From positions 1 through 64,000 of the forward strand of contig JANQPA010000046.1 of assembly GCA_028285545.1 (NCBI GenBank): a DNA stretch of 64,000 bases. Direction: 5' to 3'. The DNA comes from Saprospiraceae bacterium. GTDB lineage: Bacteria; Bacteroidota; Bacteroidia; Chitinophagales; Saprospiraceae. A model generated the notes under the pieces. It did not search any database, had not been told where the DNA came from, and was given only the letters and a program-made list of their open reading frames with translations. The translations under genes were made by a program, and so were the position numbers. How positions within the stretch are numbered: the first letter of the stretch is position 1; each line of letters starts with the position of its first letter. Below, piece after piece: positions 1-6,767 of this stretch.

Positions 1-91
1 TATCCAGAATGCTATGGATTTGCCTTTTTAAGTTTGGAAAACCATTAACATCAAAGCTATATATCTCTATTTATTTTCCATTTGTCTCCAT

Positions 92-151
92 TTATCTCCC
101 ATTTTTTAGTGATTAAAAATGAAATATCCTAAGATTTTAGGGATGAGTCAT
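92..151. repeat. dispersed imperfect repeat, copy A
   Basis: This 60-base stretch aligns with 60514-60581 in the same orientation. Both share a TCTC-C-CATTTTTT core, an AATGAAAT block, a CTAA block and a terminal GATGA-TCAT block, with scattered substitutions and a small length difference. Each copy sits directly beyond the stop codon of a minus-strand gene, here RecX. Function is unknown; it may be a dispersed intergenic or 3' UTR element. Confidence 0.45.
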
Positions 152-154
152 ATT

Positions 155-634
155 TCATTCATCTATAGCCTTCACAATCGACCAAACCATCTCACTTTCA
201 TAACCCCGACGTATAGCATAGGAAGCCAATTTTTTTCTTTTTTTAAACGCATCAGTTTCTTTTGTCAACCTGGCTTTATTTTCAATTACGGCTTGAGCTT
301 GTTCCAGGTAAGCCTCTTCAGAGATTTCTTCCATTCCTTTGCGGATACAATAGTCAGAAATATTCCTCCTTTTCAGTTCTTGTTTAATTCTGATTTTGCC
401 CCATTTATTGATTCGAAACTTGCCTCTGACATAAGAACGAGCAAAACGCTCTTCATCCAAAAACTTCTCTTCAATCAACTGGACAATAATTTGTTCCAGG
501 TCCTCTCCATAAATTCCCAGGTCCAGGAGTTTATTGCGAACCTCTTGATGACAGCGGTCCTGATATGCACAATAACGCTGAAGCTTAGCCAGGGCATCTG
601 AAGTGCTGATCCACTTTTTGGAAGATTTAGCCAT
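155..634 (-). CDS. recX: regulatory protein RecX
   Basis: The 159-residue protein is helical throughout with the three-helix repeat pattern of RecX. The N-terminal part carries the diagnostic 'YCAYQDRCHQEVRNKL' segment (about residues 21-36), followed by 'LIEEKFLDEERFARSYVRGK' and 'WGKIRIKQELKRRNIS'. RecX binds RecA filaments and restrains their activity in recombination and the SOS response, in the cytoplasm. Length is normal for the family. No recA lies in the window, so the gene is not in a recA-recX pair here. It is convergent with whatever lies left of the window, and a dispersed repeat abuts its stop. Confidence 0.93.
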   Translation of the reverse strand: MAKSSKKWISTSDALAKLQRYCAYQDRCHQEVRNKLLDLGIYGEDLEQIIVQLIEEKFLDEERFARSYVRGKFRINKWGKIRIKQELKRRNISDYCIRKGMEEISEEAYLEQAQAVIENKARLTKETDAFKKRKKLASYAIRRGYESEMVWSIVKAIDE

Positions 635-800
635 TTGAATATGTATTTTTTTTTGTCATTACCTGTGGCTTTTTATATTTTCATCCGTCACAATGAAGCT
701 TAAACAACTTCTAATTAAAAAGAGTCTTGCAAAACTGCAAATTAACTCTTATAGAATCTTTCTCAATCTAATTGATCTTATTTAAAACATAACTCTCGAA

Positions 801-1607
801 ATGGACAACTTCATTAACACTCTTATTGAATTAGGTGCTGCTTATGCCCCCAAGGTAGTAGGCGCCATTTTAACCCTCGTTATCGGATTTTGGATCATTA
901 AAAGACTGACCAAGGCTTTAGCAAAATATTTTAAGCGCAAAAATTTTGACGAGACAATAGAACCCTTTTTACTTTCTCTTGTGAATGTAGGTCTAAAAGT
1001 GGTACTTCTGTTGGCTGTTGCCCAAATGTTTGGTATTGAAACCACTTCCTTTGTAGCTATTTTCGGAGCCTTAGCATTTGCCATTGGCTTAGCATTACAA
1101 GGAAACTTAAGTCATATGGCTGCTGGTATTTTGATCCTGATCTTTCGCCCATTTAAAGTAGGGGACTACATTGTGGCTCAAGGATATGAAGGGACAGTAA
1201 AGGAAATCCAGATTTTTTCTACCATCCTGGTTACTCTTGATAATCGAATTATTATTATCCCCAATGGAGCAATAACGAGTGGCCCCATCGAAAACTTAAC
1301 TGCTCCGGGCGAGCGTAAAGTACCGATGGTGTTTGGTATCGGATATCCAGATGATATTGATAAAGCGCGGACCATTATCCAGCAGGTAGCAGATGCTTGC
1401 CCTCATATTAACCATGACAAACCAGTTGATATTTTCATTCTTGAATTGGCAGACAGCTCGGTTAATTTTGCCGTTAGACCTTGGTGTAAGACAGAGTTCT
1501 TCTGGGATGTACACTTTTATATGCATGAGCAGATCAAAAAGGAATTTGATAAGGCTGGCATTGGTATTCCATTCCCACAGATGGATGTGCATTTGATAAA
1601 AGAGTAA
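801..1607 (+). CDS. small-conductance mechanosensitive channel, MscS family
   Basis: The 268-residue protein has three N-terminal membrane segments (about 15-35, 58-80 and 85-110). The third is the glycine/alanine-rich pore helix with 'FGALAFAIGLALQGNLSHMA', typical of MscS TM3. The soluble beta domain with 'RPFKVGDYI' and 'IIIPNGAI' follows, then the alpha/beta C-terminal vestibule. MscS channels open under membrane tension and release osmolytes during osmotic downshock. Size and motifs match the short MscS subgroup. The gene is single and ends at a hairpin shared with the convergent HAD gene. Confidence 0.95.
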   Translation: MDNFINTLIELGAAYAPKVVGAILTLVIGFWIIKRLTKALAKYFKRKNFDETIEPFLLSLVNVGLKVVLLLAVAQMFGIETTSFVAIFGALAFAIGLALQGNLSHMAAGILILIFRPFKVGDYIVAQGYEGTVKEIQIFSTILVTLDNRIIIIPNGAITSGPIENLTAPGERKVPMVFGIGYPDDIDKARTIIQQVADACPHINHDKPVDIFILELADSSVNFAVRPWCKTEFFWDVHFYMHEQIKKEFDKAGIGIPFPQMDVHLIKE

Positions 1608-1613
1608 TAATAA

Positions 1614-1645
1614 TATAGACAGGCGGCTCCGGCTGCCTGTCTATA
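1614..1645. terminator. bidirectional hairpin between MscS and HAD genes
   Basis: An 11-bp perfect inverted repeat (TATAGACAGGC at 1614-1624 and its complement at 1635-1645) lies between two convergent genes and overlaps the stop of the minus-strand gene. It is likely a bidirectional terminator. Confidence 0.7.
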
Positions 1646-2279
1646 CTATTAAATCGTTTATCTTATCTGCAATCTCCTCTTCTGGTTTATGCACATATCC
1701 ATTAATGCCTAATTTTTGGGCAGCAAGAATATTATCTTCCAAATCATCAATAAATAGTGTTTCTTTTGGATTTAGGTTGACATCCTGCAAAACGAATTCA
1801 TAAATCTCTGAATTGGGCTTGCGCATGTGTAGAATATGGGAATAATAGGTATTATGAAAAAGATCTTGATGAAAAAGCTGAATGTTTATATTATGTACCT
1901 CTCTTAGATGTTGATCTAACCAATTAATATGTGTAGCATTGGTATTGCTGAGTAAAAAAACCTGATACTCTTTTTTTAATCGTCGGAGCATATCCAGCCT
2001 CTTTTTGGGAATACCGGCCAGCATAGCATTCCAGGCCGAAATAATTTCTTCCTCTTTGATGTCTTGGTGGGTTGCCAATCTTATTTTTTCAGTAAAAAAT
2101 GACTCTTCGAATCGCCCAAGTTCATAATGCAGAAAATGACCTTCTTCATATAGCCCATGGTATACTTTTTCAAAGTCATCTTTAAGGAGAGCTTGAAATT
2201 GTTTTTCTGCCCGTTCAAAATTTAACCTCAGCAGAACATGACCCAGGTCAAAGATGATGTTTTTATAAACAGAATTCAT
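1641..2279 (-). CDS. HAD-superfamily hydrolase (YihX-like phosphatase)
   Basis: This 212-residue cytoplasmic protein carries the four HAD motifs in order: the nucleophile loop 'IIFDLGHVL' (Asp about residue 11), motif II 'LLSNTNATH', the motif III lysine in 'MRKPNSEIYEF', and motif IV 'LFIDDLEDNI'. A helical cap sits between motifs I and II, as in HAD subfamily IA. 'DLGxV' in motif I matches the YihX/epoxide-hydrolase-N-terminal-like group, which hydrolyses small sugar phosphates or related phosphomonoesters. The substrate cannot be named. The gene stands alone. Confidence 0.88.
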   Translation of the reverse strand: MNSVYKNIIFDLGHVLLRLNFERAEKQFQALLKDDFEKVYHGLYEEGHFLHYELGRFEESFFTEKIRLATHQDIKEEEIISAWNAMLAGIPKKRLDMLRRLKKEYQVFLLSNTNATHINWLDQHLREVHNINIQLFHQDLFHNTYYSHILHMRKPNSEIYEFVLQDVNLNPKETLFIDDLEDNILAAQKLGINGYVHKPEEEIADKINDLIV

Positions 2280-2796
2280 CCCTAATTTTTTTTAATAAGA
2301 TGATATACCTTGTTCTGGTCAAGAATTGGGAATCTATGGTTCCGAGTTCAGTGTTCCGAGTTCCGAGTCAGGGAGATTATTTAGTCTGGAGAAAGATTAC
2401 TTATTGTAACTTTTCCTCAGGTCAATCCTGTAAACATTGCAATACTAGACACTGAACACTGAACATGGAACGAGGAACAGCAAACTTACATGAGGAACTC
2501 CACCTTAACTGCTCTTAATACAAAATCCGATGACTTATGTTTATCCTTCATTTTTTGATGGCTCAAAAATAAAAAAAGAGTTCTGAATTTTTAGATTGCA
2601 GAACTCTTTAAGAAGGTTTGATTCCAGGTGCTTTCAATGTTTAGGCTAAATGCTTTCAAGTAGTTTAAGCGTTTATAAATTTGATGATACTTATCTGGAT
2701 TTCCAATTATAATTCAATGGATGGATGAGTTTATCTTCCAAACTGTGATTTTTGTTTTCCGAATAAAGAAAATTTAAGACTCATTTGGATGGGAAA
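2280..2796. other. intergenic region with mirrored heptad repeats
   Basis: No convincing gene is visible in this 517-base gap. Its left part holds two oppositely oriented arrays of four heptamers of the form GTTCNNN (2339-2369 and 2448-2478), described separately. The rest is AT-rich, and I see no terminator or RNA gene in it. Confidence 0.6.
2339..2478. repeat. inverted pair of four-unit heptad arrays (possible small mobile element)
   Basis: The left array reads as four heptamers GTTCCGA, GTTCAGT, GTTCCGA, GTTCCGA, then GTC (2339-2369). The right array begins GAC, followed by ACTGAAC twice, ATGGAAC and GAGGAAC (2448-2478). On the opposite strand this is again four GTTCNNN heptamers followed by GTC. 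The two arrays are mirror images around a 78-base spacer with no gene. The arrangement resembles terminal inverted repeats of a miniature element, but no target duplication was identified. Confidence 0.5.
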
Positions 2797-3540
2797 TCAC
2801 AGTTTTTTTATCCGACGGAGAAAGTTGTCTCGGTGGGATTGGCTTACCGGAATGCTTTGATTGGCAATGATCACCTTATTTTCTTCTATAGCATCAATAT
2901 GAATTAAATTAATGATATAAGATCTGTGGACCCTTAAAAAAGAACCATCTCCAAACTTTTCTTCAAGGTTACCAAGAGGAGTAGAAAGAAAAAACTCTTT
3001 TTCATGAGTATGAATTTTCGAATAACTCCGTTGAGCTTCGATGAAAAGAATTTCATCCAATAAAATCTTGATCAGACGATCTTTTTCTTTAACAAAAATT
3101 CGATCATCTAAAATGAAGGGAGGAGTCTGATCTTGAGTAAATCGTTCAGGGAATTCCGCCTGGGAATTTATTTGATTAACGGCCAAAGCTACTGCATGAC
3201 GTAAATCCAAATTCTTAAAAGGTTTAGAGATAAAGGCAATGGGGAAAGTTTTTTTAGCGCGATTGAAGGTCACTTCATCTGCATTGGCGGTTAGGAAAAT
3301 GATGGGTACATCCAATTCTTGCCGGATTTCCAGGGAAGCTTCGATGCCATCCATTACTCCTTTAAGTTGGATATCCATGATAACCAGGTCGGGCTTTTTT
3401 TCTTTGACATATTTTATTGCATCCTTAGCTTTGCTGACTAAGCCAGTAATGTGGTATCCGAGTTTGGTTAATTGCATGGCAATATCCGCGGCCGTGATCA
3501 TATCATCTTCTACAATTAAAATATTAATACTTTGCTCCAT
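2797..3540 (-). CDS. LytTR-type response regulator
   Basis: The 247-residue protein has an N-terminal receiver domain (about 5-125) with acidic pocket Glu11-Asp12-Asp13, phosphoacceptor Asp56 in 'DLVIMDIQLKG', 'FLTAN' and the conserved lysine in 'ISKPF'. A C-terminal LytTR DNA-binding domain (about 145-245) carries 'LFIEAQRSYSKIHT' and 'FLRVHRSYIINL'. It should bind DNA directly when phosphorylated. Its ATG shares one base with the stop of the upstream kinase gene (TAATG), so the two are translationally coupled and form one signalling pair. Target genes are not evident. Confidence 0.95.
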   Translation of the reverse strand: MEQSINILIVEDDMITAADIAMQLTKLGYHITGLVSKAKDAIKYVKEKKPDLVIMDIQLKGVMDGIEASLEIRQELDVPIIFLTANADEVTFNRAKKTFPIAFISKPFKNLDLRHAVALAVNQINSQAEFPERFTQDQTPPFILDDRIFVKEKDRLIKILLDEILFIEAQRSYSKIHTHEKEFFLSTPLGNLEEKFGDGSFLRVHRSYIINLIHIDAIEENKVIIANQSIPVSQSHRDNFLRRIKKL

Positions 3541-5441
3541 TAAGCGGCTCTTTGTGATTTAAATTCTAAGATGATTTCTGTTCCGGCGTTTAGGTTTTTT
3601 TGAATTTGGCCTTCTAATTGGAGGGCCAATAACTGGATCAACTGGCTTCCAAAACCTTGATTATCCACATTTGATTGCTGTGATTGATGAAGGCCATTGT
3701 CTTTAACCATTAATTCAAAAGTATGTTCATCCTTTGAGGACAAACTGATTTGTATTTCTCCTTTAGTTTTTGGAGTAAAGGCGTATTTCAAAGAATTGGT
3801 CAATAATTCATTAACAATTAGACCTACAGGAATGGCTGTATCTACATCCAATTCCAGCTGAGACATGGGGTATTGGATACTTATCGTGTCTTTTTCGATT
3901 CCAAAAGAGTCTAACATACTAGCCCCCAGGTTTTGGAAATAATCTTTCATTTCAATAGCAGCCAGATTTTTACCTTGATAAAGTTTTTGATGGATTAAGG
4001 CCATGGAACGAACTCTATTTTTACTTTCTGTCATGGCTCCTTTAGCATCTGTATCTTCTAGCGTTTCGGAATGAAGAGATAGAAGGCTGGAAATAACCTG
4101 TAAATTATTCTTTACTCTATGATGGATTTCTTTCAGGAGTAGTTCATTTTCATCAACCTTATGAGAAAGTTTTTCATTAAGGGTATTTAGTTCCTGGTTG
4201 ACCTTCTGGTTGTTTCGATAATTAAAATAAACAACAGCCAGCAGAAGAGCAGCTAGAACAAACAGACCGATAAAAAGGAATTGTATTTTTTGCTGCTGAC
4301 CCAGTTGCTCCTGTTGTTCTTCGATGGTAGCTTCCTGCTGGGCACTTTGATATTTGGCCTCTAATTCTGATTCCAGATTTCCAATTCGACCATTGAGCAT
4401 ACTATCTCGTGCTTCGGCAGCTAGCGAAGCATATTCCAATGCCTTTTCATAATTGCCTATTCCTTGGTAGCATTCCCGAATCTGGCTGTATTGCTCCCAT
4501 AAATCAGCCTGGTTCATAAATGCTTTGGAATGCTCAAGGGTAGCAAGAATGTAAGGTAAGGCTTCTTTGTATTGTCCCTGTACACGAAGCAAGTTGCCAA
4601 GTGTGCTACTGTAGCCATCCACCAGGTTTTGACCTCCAATTTCCTCTGCTTTTTGCAGTAAATAATCAAAATCTTGTCTAGCGGCTTTATAATTCCCCAT
4701 TTCCTGATAGACTTCTCCTCTAAAGGTATAGGCCCGTAACATGGCATATTTATCCTCTTCTTTTCCATAGGTTTCAATCAAGTCTACGGAAGCCTGAGCA
4801 CTTTTAAGGGCATTATCAAAATCCTTTTGCTGGGAGTAGGCCTTAGATAAATTGAAATGCACGATGGCGGCACTCACCGGTGCTTCGAGTGCCATAAACT
4901 TATCCACTGACAGATTTCCATATCGGATGGCTTCAGGTAAGTCTTCAAGAAGCTCATAGATGGTACTTAGATTGTGATAAGCATCTGCAATGCCCTGTTC
5001 ATCTTTCAACTCTTCAAAAATAGAGAGTGCTTTAAAAACATATTCCTGTGCCTCCTTGTATTTGGCCAGGTTGATGTAATCGGTGGAGAGGATATCGTAT
5101 GCTTTGGCAAGTTTGGCTTTATCTCCGATTTGCAGATACAGATCTACTACTTTTTGATCATGAAAAAAGGAGGAGTCTGTTCCAAATATTCCGTGGTAAT
5201 AATGCCAGGTGCCCAGTTGTTCGTGAGCTAAGGCCTGGTTTTGCAGGTCGCCGCTGGTTTCAGATTTATCGACCACATACCAGGCGATTTGTTGGAAGCC
5301 TTCTGGATTATTATACACTTCCTGGCTGAGCCATTGGATGAGAGAATCTATGGACTGGGACTGGTAGTCCGGAATTTGTGCAATTAAGGTACTTGACAAG
5401 CAAAGGCCTAGCAGCAGACCTTTCAAGCAATGTTTTTTCAT
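3540..5441 (-). CDS. TPR-containing sensor histidine kinase (HisKA_2 type)
   Basis: The 633-residue protein has a signal peptide (about 1-21), then periplasmic TPR repeats (about 60-370), a coiled segment, one membrane helix (about 388-412), and a cytoplasmic kinase. The kinase has an HWE/HisKA_2 dimerisation domain with 'EIHHRVKNNLQVISSL' (phospho-His about 438) and an ATPase domain with 'VNELLTNSLKYAF' and a D-N-G loop. It likely reads an envelope signal through the TPRs and phosphorylates the LytTR regulator, whose start overlaps its stop. The whole architecture recurs in the kinase at 6768-8744, suggesting an ancient duplication. Confidence 0.94.
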   Translation of the reverse strand: MKKHCLKGLLLGLCLSSTLIAQIPDYQSQSIDSLIQWLSQEVYNNPEGFQQIAWYVVDKSETSGDLQNQALAHEQLGTWHYYHGIFGTDSSFFHDQKVVDLYLQIGDKAKLAKAYDILSTDYINLAKYKEAQEYVFKALSIFEELKDEQGIADAYHNLSTIYELLEDLPEAIRYGNLSVDKFMALEAPVSAAIVHFNLSKAYSQQKDFDNALKSAQASVDLIETYGKEEDKYAMLRAYTFRGEVYQEMGNYKAARQDFDYLLQKAEEIGGQNLVDGYSSTLGNLLRVQGQYKEALPYILATLEHSKAFMNQADLWEQYSQIRECYQGIGNYEKALEYASLAAEARDSMLNGRIGNLESELEAKYQSAQQEATIEEQQEQLGQQQKIQFLFIGLFVLAALLLAVVYFNYRNNQKVNQELNTLNEKLSHKVDENELLLKEIHHRVKNNLQVISSLLSLHSETLEDTDAKGAMTESKNRVRSMALIHQKLYQGKNLAAIEMKDYFQNLGASMLDSFGIEKDTISIQYPMSQLELDVDTAIPVGLIVNELLTNSLKYAFTPKTKGEIQISLSSKDEHTFELMVKDNGLHQSQQSNVDNQGFGSQLIQLLALQLEGQIQKNLNAGTEIILEFKSQRAA

Positions 5442-5848
5442 GGCCTATTCATTTCAACGCGTGTGGGTAGATAGTCTATTGATCCAAAAGCTCCAAGTAT
5501 ATGCATTAAAAAGTTATAATTTAAAGCAATAGCTTCATTCAGCACAAACTTCAGCAGTGAAAGTCGGTAATAGTCTGCGTACGAAGTCTGTGTCAAAAAA
5601 TTATTAATAACTAATCCATGCTTATACTATTCTTGGATTCCTCTATTAGAATACCTTAAAATTAGAAATAATTAAAGCAAGTAATAACTTGGCAGGCAAT
5701 TATCTTTTTCAATTTAAAAATAAGCTTGCTGGTTGGGGGAATTATTGGTATATTTGCGGTGCTTCGAAAGGGAGCATTGGGTAGTGGGTATTGAGTAATG
5801 AGATAAAAATTATGAAATAGCTGATTATCCAATTGAATGAATAAGAAT
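5442..5848. other. intergenic region, no gene seen
   Basis: This AT-rich stretch separates the divergent kinase gene from the broken tRNA copy at 5849. It presumably holds the promoter of the kinase operon on the minus strand. I found no convincing ORF, hairpin or RNA gene in it. Confidence 0.5.
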
Positions 5849-5894
5849 GGTCCCATAGCTCAGCTGGTTACCCCGATAGCTATCGGGGCTGACT
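5849..5894 (+). pseudogene. truncated tRNA copy 1 with palindrome insertion
   Basis: Bases 5849-5870 are identical to the first 22 bases of the intact tRNA at 6392 (acceptor strand, D stem and D loop). In place of the next six bases (GAGCAC) there is an 18-base perfect palindrome CCCCGATAGCTATCGGGG (5871-5888). The sequence then resumes with CTGACT of the anticodon arm and continues GAAGA, as in a GAA (Phe) anticodon loop. The T arm and 3' acceptor are absent, so it cannot fold as a tRNA. It lies 14 bases before the GIY-YIG gene. Confidence 0.85.
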
Positions 5895-5908
5895 GAAGAT
5901 TCCTGATT

Positions 5909-6208
5909 ATGGTAAATAAAGTTTATATTCTTTATAGTAATAAGTTAGATCGCTTTTATACAGGAAATACTGAATTGGGAATAGAAGAAAGGCTGGAACA
6001 ACATAATTCTGCCTATAATAAGGATAGTTATACGATCAAGGGGATCCCTTGGGAATTATATTTAACTATAGAATGTTCTTCAAGATATCAGGCTCGAAAA
6101 GTCGAGTTACACATAAAAAAAATGAAAAGTAAAAAGTATATCCAAAACTTAAAAAAGTATTCAGAAATGAAACTTAAGTTATTGGAAAAATACAAGGAAG
6201 AAGAATGA
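5909..6208 (+). CDS. GIY-YIG nuclease domain protein inside tRNA remnants
   Basis: The 99-residue protein is essentially one GIY-YIG catalytic domain: 'VYILYS' and 'RFYTGNT' give the paired GIY/YIG strands, followed by 'ERLEQHN' with the catalytic arginine region, 'WELYLTIECSSRYQARKVE' containing the conserved Glu, and a lysine-rich C-terminal tail. Such single-domain proteins in Bacteroidota are often called UPF0213/endonuclease-like; their substrates are mostly unknown. It is flanked by two broken copies of the same tRNA 5' half with an identical 18-base palindrome, which suggests a mobile or homing unit. The start ATG lies in CCTGATTATG, the reverse complement of part of the intact tRNA anticodon arm. 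Confidence 0.85.
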   Translation: MVNKVYILYSNKLDRFYTGNTELGIEERLEQHNSAYNKDSYTIKGIPWELYLTIECSSRYQARKVELHIKKMKSKKYIQNLKKYSEMKLKLLEKYKEEE

Positions 6209-6315
6209 ATTAATAAATTACATTCATTGAACTTAGATTGACAACTAATTTGTTTAAATCAATTTACTTTAATGATTTAGGTTCTTTAAAATTTATTGAT
6301 CATTCTACTAAGATG

Positions 6316-6364
6316 GGGCTCATAGCTCAGCTGGTTACCCCGATAGCTATCGGGGCTGACTCAT
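6316..6364 (+). pseudogene. truncated tRNA copy 2 with palindrome insertion
   Basis: This copy matches the tRNA 5' half (6316-6337, two mismatches in the acceptor strand), then carries the same CCCCGATAGCTATCGGGG palindrome (6338-6355) at exactly the same junction as copy 1. It resumes with CTGACTCAT, reaching the CAU anticodon, then diverges. The T arm and 3' acceptor are missing, so it is not a functional tRNA. It stands 28 bases upstream of the intact gene. Confidence 0.85.
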
Positions 6365-6391
6365 TAGCTTTCTATTCTTTTGTATAATACT

Positions 6392-6465
6392 GGTCCCATA
6401 GCTCAGCTGGTTAGAGCACCTGACTCATAATCAGGGGGTCCTTGGTTCGAGCCCAAGTGGGACCA
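6392..6465 (+). tRNA. tRNA with CAU anticodon (Met or lysidine-modified Ile2)
   Basis: The 74-base sequence folds as a complete cloverleaf: acceptor GGTCCCA/TGGGACC, D stem GCTC/GAGC, anticodon stem CCTGA/TCAGG around CTCATAA, and T stem CTTGG/CCAAG with TTCGAGC. The discriminator is A and no full CCA is encoded. The CAU anticodon could be elongator Met or Ile2, where C34 is converted to lysidine by TilS. The sequence alone does not settle which. Two broken relatives precede it. Confidence 0.95.
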
Positions 6466-6467
6466 CA

Positions 6468-6767
6468 AGATTTTTCGGTAACTAATTGAAATACAGGGTT
6501 TTAAAATTAGAAAAATACCTGAGTTGCCGAAATTAAAAATTAAGAAAAAAATAGGTTGAATGCATTGCATTCAGCCTGTTTTTGTTTAAAGCAGAAGGTA
6601 TTAATTTGGCCTCTCAGGTTCACATGAGATAAAAAAGTGTTAGAACAAAAAATACGTCCTGACTATCAAAACTATACCTGGGTATAGCTTGTGTTTACAA
6701 AATTAGGATGATCTTTGATTCAAAAAAGTAGTAATCAATTTTCCTTATTTTGTTGGAAAAATCATTT
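6468..6767. other. tRNA 3' flank and kinase upstream region
   Basis: This stretch holds the tRNA terminator (6553-6582) and then about 180 bases of AT-rich leader before the second kinase gene. I saw no ORF. Confidence 0.5.
6553..6582 (+). terminator. intrinsic terminator after the tRNA
   Basis: A 12-bp stem (AGGTTGAATGCA at 6553-6564 with 6566-6577, one G-T pair) is followed by GTTTTTG. Position and shape fit a factor-independent terminator for the tRNA transcript. Confidence 0.75.

Noticed and set aside
119-601. Plus-strand ORF opposite RecX
   Set aside because: It is a frame shadow of a clear RecX gene, with no start signal and no family features.
5849-6364. The two tRNA-like stretches as additional tRNA genes
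   Set aside because: They lack the T arm, 3' acceptor and D-stem 3' strand, so they cannot fold as tRNAs.
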